This document shows, in pieces, positions 5,327 to 7,911 of a stretch of DNA of 7,911 nt. Below the pieces are notes generated by a model. It was not told where the DNA came from. It did not search any database and saw only the letters and a list, made by a program, of their open reading frames with translations. The stretch covers positions 1 through 7,911 of the forward strand of contig CAJCIF010000496.1 in NCBI GenBank assembly GCA_903970355.1, given 5' to 3'. Source of the stretch: Actinomycetota bacterium. GTDB taxonomy: Bacteria; Cyanobacteriota; Vampirovibrionia; Obscuribacterales; Obscuribacteraceae. The stretch's first letter is position 1. Each line of letters begins with the position of its first letter. The translations under genes and the position numbers were made by a program.

Positions 5327-5962
5327 ATGCCAGCAGAGGTTGGAAAATGGACTTCGACAAAAATCGGGAGATTTATATCGTTATTGCCTGAAGGAAAGAT
5401 TTTTACGACGAGAGATTGCGTTCAATATGGAACGCGGGATACGGTGGATCAGACACTTTGTCGATTTGTGAGAAGAGGGCGGATTAGAAGATTGGCACGC
5501 GGTGTGTTTGTGAAAGATCGTTATTGTAAATATCGATATTCGAACTACGACATCGCAAAAGCAAAAGCGGAATCATTTGGACGGCGTATTTTCGAAGATG
5601 CAAGCAACATCGCAAGAGAGCGTGGGTTTAAAGGTGGGAAGAATGACCAAACGGTTTTTGCAATAGATGGGAGGTCATCGAGTTTTAAAATCGGGGGTAC
5701 GGTTATTCATCTAAAAGAGGTACCGCCGAGAAAGCGAATGCTTCATGGTAGCCACTCTGGCGAAGCGGCTTTGACGCTTTGGGAATTCGGTAGAGATTCG
5801 ATTAGTAATCTCGCGTTTAAGTATGCAACGTTCGATTTTTCTCGTATTGATTTATTGGAATTCCGAACGAAAAATATCCAGTGGATGCCTGCTTGGATAA
5901 GCGATTACATAGCGGATCGACCGTGGCTTCCGCCTGATCCCGTTAAGTGGGCAATTGCATAA
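5327..5962 (+). CDS. AbiEi/DUF6088-like winged-helix protein, no toxin partner adjacent
   Basis: The 211-residue product looks like the DUF6088/AbiEi group of transcriptional regulators and type IV antitoxins. The N-terminal part (about 11-65) fits a winged helix: LPEGKIFTTRDCVQYG, then VDQTLCRFVRRGRIRRLARGVFV, matching the family pattern of a turn helix followed by L-x-R-x-x-x-x-G-x-I-x-R-x-x-x-G-x-Y. The middle part (SFKIGGTVIHLKEVPPRKR, 119-137, then ALTLWEFGR) resembles the second half of these proteins. In AbiE systems the partner is a nucleotidyltransferase toxin (AbiEii) just downstream; here the next gene is uppP on the other strand. GGGAGG ends 8 bases before the ATG. About ten of some two dozen Arg codons are AGA/AGG, whereas the kinase gene uses mostly CGN. 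This suggests recent acquisition. Family assignment is by pattern only. Confidence 0.7.
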   Translation: MPAEVGKWTSTKIGRFISLLPEGKIFTTRDCVQYGTRDTVDQTLCRFVRRGRIRRLARGVFVKDRYCKYRYSNYDIAKAKAESFGRRIFEDASNIARERGFKGGKNDQTVFAIDGRSSSFKIGGTVIHLKEVPPRKRMLHGSHSGEAALTLWEFGRDSISNLAFKYATFDFSRIDLLEFRTKNIQWMPAWISDYIADRPWLPPDPVKWAIA

Positions 5963-6007
5963 GAACTGGAATTGAATAAATCAATGGGAGTTGCACAGGG
6001 CAATTGG

Positions 6008-6066
6008 GATGCGCGCTTTTTTTTACTAGAAAGTAAGATGCGCGTGGAATTGGTTTGGCGCGCATC
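6008..6066. repeat. Three copies of a GATGCGCG element forming alternative hairpins
   Basis: GATGCGCGC at 6008-6016, GATGCGCG at 6037-6044, and the reverse complement GCGCGCATC at 6058-6066. The last copy can pair with the second (8 pairs, 14-base loop) or with the first (9 pairs), but not with both. Eight T residues follow the first copy (6017-6024). Read on the minus strand, the 8-pair hairpin is followed by TTACTTTCT, so it may act as a weak terminator for uppP. It lies in the convergent gap between two facing genes, where terminators are expected. Confidence 0.5.
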
Positions 6067-6076
6067 AAAGAAGTAG

Positions 6077-6131
6077 AACATCAAGACGAAGAAAACGTTA
6101 GGATGCAGAATCAGAACATCAGGATGAAGAA
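6077..6131. repeat. Degenerate short direct repeat, purine-rich on the plus strand
   Basis: The unit AACATCAGGATGAAGAA recurs at about 6077 (AACATCAAGACGAAGAA), 6094 (AACGTTAGGATGCAGAA) and 6115 (AACATCAGGATGAAGAA). Outer copies differ at two positions; the middle copy is more divergent. Spacing is 17 and 21 bases. The plus strand is very purine-rich here. It lies just past the 3' end of uppP. Confidence 0.4.
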
Positions 6132-6153
6132 GTCGGAGAACGGGAGGCAACAA

Positions 6154-6978
6154 TTAGGGCGTTGCGTGCATTGCGGTGTAGAGAGTAACTATTCCGAATA
6201 AGACTCGATAAATCACAAATACAATGGTTGAGTGACTTTTGAGATATCGGAGCAGCCACGCTATTGCTAGATAACTAACGACGAGCGAAACGGCGAAACC
6301 AGCAACCAGTGTCATTGCACCGTCGGAAGTAATGCCGGCAGAAAGAAGATGTTTGAGCTCTAGCAAGCCGCTTAAAGTAATAGCGGGAATGCCGAGGAGG
6401 AAACTGAATCTTGCAGCGTCTTCTCGTTTAATTCCAAGGAGCAGAGCAACTGTAAGGGTTGAGCCACTCCTGGAACAACCGGGGATTAACGCGCAGGCTT
6501 GTCCGAGACCGACAAGCAAACCATCGCGCGCACCAATTTGTTCCATCGTTCGTGTTTGTTTATCCAGCTTTTCAGCAAGGAAAAGAATCAGACCCATAAC
6601 TATAGAAGCGGTGCCTATTACGTACAGGGAACGCAAAGGACTGTCGTCTTGTTCAAGCATCGACTTCAGCAAGAGTCCCAATATACAAACAGGCAATGTG
6701 CCGATCAAAATTCCACCGGCTATTCGAACTTCATGGCTGTCGTAGTTTCCCTCTTTCACCGCTTTAAAAGATCCGGTGGCAAGGTTCAATAGATCGGTCC
6801 AAAAATATGAGATAACTGCAATCACAGATCCTAACTGTATGACTGCTGAATATGCCGCACCAGGGTCCGGATACCCCATAAGAGCGGGAACGACTCGCAG
6901 GTGTGCAGAACTGCTTATCGGCAAAAACTCGGTAAGACCTTGCACCAAACCTAGTACTAAAGCTTCGATAATCGACAT
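6154..6978 (-). CDS. uppP: Undecaprenyl-diphosphate phosphatase (UppP/BacA family)
   Basis: The 274-residue integral membrane protein dephosphorylates undecaprenyl pyrophosphate to the monophosphate lipid carrier used for peptidoglycan and other envelope polymers. In this family it also confers bacitracin tolerance. Both signature motifs are intact: QGLTEFLPISSSAHL (13-27), containing the Q-x-x-x-E pair Gln13/Glu17 and His26, and PGCSRSGST (166-174) with Arg170. About eight hydrophobic segments span the protein, and the length is normal. The start ATG is supported by the usual family N-terminus (M-x-x-x-E-A-x-x-L-G-x-x-Q-G). The ribosome site is weak, only AAGAGAGA about 11 bases upstream. 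The gene begins 36 bases after the rsmI stop on the same strand, so the two are probably one transcript and may be translationally linked. Confidence 0.97.
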   Translation of the reverse strand: MSIIEALVLGLVQGLTEFLPISSSAHLRVVPALMGYPDPGAAYSAVIQLGSVIAVISYFWTDLLNLATGSFKAVKEGNYDSHEVRIAGGILIGTLPVCILGLLLKSMLEQDDSPLRSLYVIGTASIVMGLILFLAEKLDKQTRTMEQIGARDGLLVGLGQACALIPGCSRSGSTLTVALLLGIKREDAARFSFLLGIPAITLSGLLELKHLLSAGITSDGAMTLVAGFAVSLVVSYLAIAWLLRYLKSHSTIVFVIYRVLFGIVTLYTAMHATP

Positions 6979-7014
6979 GCGAAAGCTATCTCTCTTATAT
7001 GGCTGATGATGCGG

Positions 7015-7878
7015 CTATTGCTGTGATATCGCTAAGGCCGTGCGGTACATCTTAGAACGTTTCCAACCAAATTTCTTGGCGCAAAGTTGCGATATTTCTT
7101 TAACGCCCATTCCGGCAGCTAGAAGTGATCTAACTTCGCTTTCCACAGTGGCGGCATTGCTATTCTCATCTTCTTCAGGCGAAAGAAGGGGGTCATAGCC
7201 GGCGCACACCATGACGCATTCACCGAGTACTTCGCGCCTTTCTATTTCCTGCAAAATATCAGCGACCGTGCCACGAATAAATTCCTCGTGAATCTTCGTC
7301 AGTTCTCGGGCGAGACAAGCCTTTCTATTTCCAAGCACTTCTTGCATGGCGGTTAACGTCTTAACGACTTTGTGCGGTGAAACGTAGAAAACAAGAGTAC
7401 GTGTGTCTTGTTTTATTGATTCTAATTGCTTTTTTATAGCTGTCGGTTTGTCCGGCAAAAAACCTTCGAAAGCGAATCGGTCGGTTGGTAATCCGCTTCC
7501 AACCAGAGCAAGAAGAAAAGCACTTGGTCCTGGAATTGGAATAACTGTCATGCCTGACGCTATCGCCGCACTAACAATTTTGTAACCGGGGTCTGATACA
7601 AGCGGTGTCCCCGCATCTGATACCAGCGCAATGGTGCTCCCATTGAGAGCCGCTTCTTCAACTACAGATACTCTCGATGATTCGCTGAAGTCATGGCAAC
7701 TAATCATCTTCTTGTGTATATCCAACCGGTTGAGAATCTTGATCGAAACTCGTGTGTCTTCCGCCAGAATAAAGTCACACTGGCTGAGCGCCTCACTTAC
7801 ACGCGGTGTGATGTCACTGAGGTTCCCTATTGGTGTCGCTATCACATAGAGGGTGCCTGGCAATTCATTGATCCTCAA
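7015..7878 (-). CDS. rsmI: 16S rRNA (cytidine-1402 2'-O)-methyltransferase RsmI
   Basis: The 287-residue tetrapyrrole-methylase-fold enzyme uses S-adenosylmethionine to methylate the ribose of C1402 in the decoding centre of 16S rRNA. Motifs in order: GTLYVIATPIGNLSDIT (8-24), AEDTR (39-43), ALVSDAGTPLVSDPGY (84-99), PGPSA (116-120), FEGFLP (137-142), ARELTKIHEE (190-199), and a helix-turn-helix-like C-terminus (about 254-285). The length matches the family. The 5' end is uncertain. The start used here is a TTG at 7878 without a ribosome site, and the frame stays open to the window edge at 7911, so a true ATG may lie outside. A second option is the TTG at 7863, nine bases after a GAGG, giving 282 residues that still include all motifs. 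It precedes uppP in a likely two-gene operon. Confidence 0.95.
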   Translation of the reverse strand: MRINELPGTLYVIATPIGNLSDITPRVSEALSQCDFILAEDTRVSIKILNRLDIHKKMISCHDFSESSRVSVVEEAALNGSTIALVSDAGTPLVSDPGYKIVSAAIASGMTVIPIPGPSAFLLALVGSGLPTDRFAFEGFLPDKPTAIKKQLESIKQDTRTLVFYVSPHKVVKTLTAMQEVLGNRKACLARELTKIHEEFIRGTVADILQEIERREVLGECVMVCAGYDPLLSPEEDENSNAATVESEVRSLLAAGMGVKEISQLCAKKFGWKRSKMYRTALAISQQ

Positions 7879-7911
7879 TCGAAAGTCAGGATTCGAGCTT
7901 ACATCGTTTTC

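Noticed and set aside
5905..6153. 82-codon minus-strand frame after uppP
   Set aside because: It overlaps the end of the AbiEi-like gene in antisense, and its N-terminus simply translates the short degenerate repeat. No family resemblance was seen.

Overview
The window looks like ordinary bacterial chromosome with a small accessory patch in its middle. The genes are compact and mostly start behind Shine-Dalgarno sites, and there is no tRNA, rRNA, transposase, phage gene or CRISPR array. The organism cannot be named from the sequence alone. A futalosine-pathway menaquinone gene (mqnA), a membrane-anchored PknB-type kinase with a YRDLKPSN loop, and an exported MsrA would fit a deep lineage such as Obscuribacterales/Melainabacteria or a similar environmental phylum. 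That assignment is a low-confidence inference.

Left part (1-2664): the 5' end of a pyrimidine-nucleoside phosphorylase gene runs leftward off the window edge. It is divergent from mqnA (chorismate dehydratase, first step of the futalosine route to menaquinone). A separate transcription unit follows, with its own extended -10 promoter, encoding a Ser/Thr protein kinase with one transmembrane helix and a Pro/Ser-rich outer tail.

Middle (2665-4581): this part is gene-poor. A 574-base stretch without a convincing gene is rich in inverted repeats and ends in a run of hairpins just upstream of a 63-codon orphan gene, which closes with a clear intrinsic terminator. Past it lie a possible remnant reading frame on the minus strand (3489-3692), more sequence without recognisable genes, and a 175-residue orphan protein with an N-terminal membrane segment.

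Right part (4582-7911): msrA encodes a secreted methionine sulfoxide reductase A with an unusual, shortened active-site loop. Next is a lone AbiEi/DUF6088-like winged-helix protein with no toxin partner beside it. It faces a leftward rsmI-uppP pair (16S rRNA C1402 ribose methyltransferase, then undecaprenyl-diphosphate phosphatase). The convergent gap at 5963-6153 carries three copies of a GATGCGCG element that can form alternative hairpins, plus a degenerate short repeat.

The genes do not form one pathway. No complete novel system is evident. The points most worth checking are the structured segment before the 63-codon gene, the atypical MsrA loop, and the orphan antitoxin-like regulator.
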